Part shown: piece by piece, positions 12,968-14,820 of the stretch | Layout of the letters: each line of letters opens with the position of its first letter | Position numbering within the stretch: the stretch's first letter is position 1 | Source: Paracoccaceae bacterium | GTDB lineage: Bacteria; Pseudomonadota; Alphaproteobacteria; Rhodobacterales; Rhodobacteraceae | Assembly: GCA_023254015.1 (NCBI GenBank) | Contig: JALQYS010000068.1 | Coordinates: 1-14,820, forward strand | DNA length: 14,820 nt | Reading direction: 5' to 3' | The notes under the pieces: model-generated | The model's database searches: none | What the model was told of the DNA's origin: nothing | The model's input: the letters and a program-made list of their open reading frames with translations, nothing else | Position numbers and translations under genes: made by a program

Positions 12968-14259
12968 GTGGTAGGACTGAGGGAGATCGTGATGATCTTG
13001 GAATTGAATCGTCAGGGCCTGGGCGTGAGCGCGATCGCGCGGCAGACGGGTCTCGATCGCAAGACGGTGCGGAAATATCTCGAGCGTGGCCTGGAGGCAC
13101 CGGTCTATGGGCCCCGAGAGCCGGGCGAACGGCTGGCGCTTCGGTTCCGGTCGTATCTGACGGAACGGCTGGAAGCGTTCCCTGGACTTTCGGGACGCAG
13201 GTTGCATCGTGAAATCAGGGCGATGGGCTATGAGGGGGCTTATTCGACGCTGACGGAATACCTGCGCCTGATCCGTCCGGCGGTCCCGCGACAGTTCGAA
13301 CGACGCTTCGAGACCGAGCCAGGTCAGCAGGCGCAGGTCGACTTTGCCGAGTTCCAGGTCGGGTTCTCCTCTGAGCCTGGCGCGCTCCGCAAGGTCTGGC
13401 TGTTCAGCATGGTGCTGGGGCACAGCCGCTGGCTTTGGGGCAGGTTCTGCCCGAACCAGACCTTGGAAACGGTGATGCGCTGCCATATTGCGGCCTTCAC
13501 TGCGATGGGTGGGGCCTGCGCGGAGATCCTTTATGATCGGATGAAGACGGCTGTGATCGGCGAAGATGCCGCGGGCATCGTCACCTACAATGGGTCCCTC
13601 GTGGCGCTGCTGGCACATTACGGGTCCGCGCCCCGGGCCTGCCAGCCCTATCGGGCCAAGAGTTGCCCATTGAGGCGCCATTGGTTCAAGCCCAATGGGC
13701 GACGGGCAAGGTTGAACGGCCGTTCCGGTATGTGCGGCAGGACTTCTTTCTTGGGCGCAGCTTCCGCGACATGGACGACCTGAACGCCCAGTTCGAGGAG
13801 TGGCGCATGACCATCGCCAACCCCCGGGTGCATGCTACCACCCAACGGGTCGTGGATGAGCATTTTGTCGAAGAACAACCGCAGCTTATTGCCTTGCCAC
13901 CCCATCCCTACGATGCGGTGCTGACCGTGGAACGGCGGATCAGCCAGGAAGGGATGGTCGCTGTTGGAGGCAATCAATACAGTGTCCCCGACACAACACG
14001 GCGGCGGATTGTCGAGGTCCAGAACCATCCCGCCGAGGTTCGAATCTTCGAGGACGGCCAACTGGTCGCAAGCCACCCGGTGCTGGAGGGCAAGAACCAG
14101 CGCAGGGTCGATCCCAGCCATCGTAAGCCCGTGCCACCCGCACGGCGCGCCGTTCAACTTGCCGCGCCTTCCGCCGATGCCCCGGTTGCCCGAAGATCTT
14201 TGGCTTTCTATGAGGCGGTTGGGCGCCGTCTGGCCAATGCCCCGGAGGGCCGCCCATGA
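12968..14259 (+). pseudogene. istA: IS21 transposase IstA, frameshifted
   Basis: The first part (12968 to about 13660) starts at GTG with MVGLREIVMILELNRQGLGV. A helix-turn-helix follows (SAIARQTGLDRKTVRKYL), then the integrase core with QVDFAEF (D125) and EILYDRMKTAV (D190). The frame then breaks. The rest resumes in another frame at about 13702 (TGKVERPFRYVRQDFFLGRS), carrying the third catalytic residue in GKVERPF, and runs to the TGA at 14257-14259. Removing 41 nt (13661-13701) would restore YRAKTGKVERPF and a D190-to-E distance of 46. istA should form the strand-transfer enzyme with istB as its ATPase helper, but this copy would lack the DDE glutamate. The stop overlaps the istB ATG as ATGA. 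Confidence 0.85.
13661..13701 (+). repeat. Hairpin-forming short insertion inside istA
   Basis: This segment of about 41 nt has no counterpart in the IstA family. It contains CCATTGG (13678-13684) and CCAATGG (13692-13698) around a 7-nt loop. An alternative outer pairing is GCCCATTG (13665-13672) with CAATGGGC (13693-13700). Its net length, 2 modulo 3, causes the frameshift. Exact ends are uncertain by a codon; 38 nt would leave AKTKGKVERP-like spacing. Confidence 0.55.
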
Positions 14260-14502
14260 TCCCGGTCACCGAACGCATCCGCCAGAGCCTCGTCAGCCTG
14301 CACATGGCCCGCGCCCTGGAAACGCTGGACCAGACCTTAAGTCGCCTCGAAAAGGGCGAGATCAGCGCCATCGAGGCCATCGACGAACTGCTGGCCGAGG
14401 AGTTGAACCTGCGCGAAGGACGCCGTATCGGCGTGGCCCTGCGCACCGCGCGCCTGATGCCGGTCAAGACGCTGGAAAGCTTCGACTTCTCCTTCCAGCC
14501 TT
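14256..14502 (+). pseudogene. istB: IS21 ATPase IstB, truncated after the N-terminal domain
   Basis: The frame starts at the ATG at 14256, with GGAGGG upstream at 14243-14248, and reads MIPVTERIRQSLVSLHMARA. It then gives LETLDQTLSRLEKGEISAIE and ends with KTLESFDFSFQPS, the conserved boundary before the AAA+ domain. The P-loop, Walker B and the remainder (about 170 residues) are missing because the DNA switches at about 14502 to an unrelated gene. The frame continues to 14765 with meaningless sequence. Without its ATPase domain the protein cannot assist IstA. Confidence 0.85.
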
Positions 14503-14820
14503 CACGTGCATGCCTGGTTCGACCAGAGCAAGGAGATCACGGCCGACTTCCGGCACCGGGCGCTGCGCCACGCCGAGGGTATCTTCATGGCCGAGACGAT
14601 TTTCGGGCCGACCCTCACGCTCTCGACCGGGCGCATCATCCCGACCCGCTGGGTTGGCGAACAACATGTGAAGGAAGACCTCGGCACCACCGTCGAAGAG
14701 GTCGCAGATCTGCGCCTCAAAGGCTACCTGGCCGAAGCGCGCATGTGGCTCAGCTACGCCCGTGACTGCACGAGCGACAACGAGGACAATCTCGCCCTTA
14801 TGGAGGGATTTCGGCAGAAG
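14503..14820 (+). pseudogene. DUF6915-like protein, 5'-truncated and running off the right edge
   Basis: The frame beginning HVHAWFDQSKEITADFRHRA, followed by EGIFMAETIFGPT and PTRWVGEQHVKEDLG, matches a small family of unknown function that I know as DUF6915. Family members start with about 24 residues including a His-rich opening before 'HxWFDxSK'. Those are replaced here by istB, and no ATG or ribosome site precedes the first matching codon (a GTG lies at 14506). After VKEDLG the protein departs from the family's usual short tail and continues open to the window end (LMEGFRQK). Function is unknown. It may be a recombination or deletion scar joining two unrelated loci. Confidence 0.55.

Larger units (their letters stand above)
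12906..14502 (+). mobile_element. Degraded IS21-family element, right part lost
   Basis: The left terminus is at 12906 (19-bp repeat to 12924). The istA-istB pair starts 62 bp inside. The element loses its identity inside istB at about 14502, where unrelated DUF6915-like coding sequence begins, so most of istB and the right terminus are gone. istA is also frameshifted. A full IS21 element is about 2.5 kb; about 1.6 kb remain. Confidence 0.8.

Noticed and set aside
12153..12974. Plus-strand frame of 273 codons over the LysR fragment
   Set aside because: Most of it is antisense to the LysR fragment. Only its 3' part (12760-12855) resembles a known protein, and that is recorded as an IS3 remnant.
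12833..13681. Minus-strand frame (282 codons) opposite istA
   Set aside because: It crosses the IS terminus and the recognised transposase core and shows no domain.

Overview
The window looks like a stretch of an accessory replicon, probably a mobilizable or conjugative plasmid, from an alphaproteobacterium of the Rhodobacterales (Paracoccus/Rhodobacter-like). The reasons are the high GC with strongly GC-biased third codon positions, the IS110 and IS21 types present, and a DNA-transfer region beside catabolic cargo. No rRNA, tRNA or CRISPR array was seen. The taxonomic call is an inference without a database search.

Region 1 (1-4486) is a DNA-transfer module. Leftward genes 1156-1644, 326-1141 and 1-321 match RP4 traK, traL and traM in order and character: a small oriT-type DNA-binding protein, a ParA-like ATPase and a helical TraM-like protein. 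A 362-bp gap with hairpins, the likely oriT and promoter zone, separates them from rightward mobC (2007-2381) and a relaxase (2381-4486). The relaxase carries the His-Glu-Asn triad of the ColE1 MbeA (MOB-HEN) group. Its 3' half contains two small helical genes in another frame (3465-3686, 3810-4205), as ColE1 mbeB and mbeD lie inside mbeA. The GC-biased third position moves between the two frames along this stretch.

Region 2 (4487-8809) is one helicase-like ATPase gene split by an IS110-family element. The 5' part has Walker A, Walker B and four cysteines. The 3' part has the motif VI-like arginine segment. The element has a structured left end directly upstream of its transposase and a right non-coding end of about 300 bp; either could encode the guide (bridge/seek) RNA of this family.

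Region 3 (8961-12325) is amino-acid catabolism cargo: the 3' end of a broad-specificity racemase with an in-frame 18-bp tandem expansion, a divergent Lrp/AsnC regulator, and a translationally coupled pair, ornithine cyclodeaminase and a CtlX-type citrulline hydrolase. Together the last two would convert citrulline to ornithine and then proline.

Region 4 (12326-14820) is a graveyard of broken genes: a LysR 3' fragment behind a strong terminator, a probable IS3 OrfB tail, and a degraded IS21 element. The IS21 left terminus forms a perfect 38-bp palindrome with another terminus. Its istA carries a hairpin-forming insertion of about 41 nt that breaks the frame between two catalytic residues. Its istB ends abruptly in a 5'-truncated DUF6915-like gene that runs off the window.
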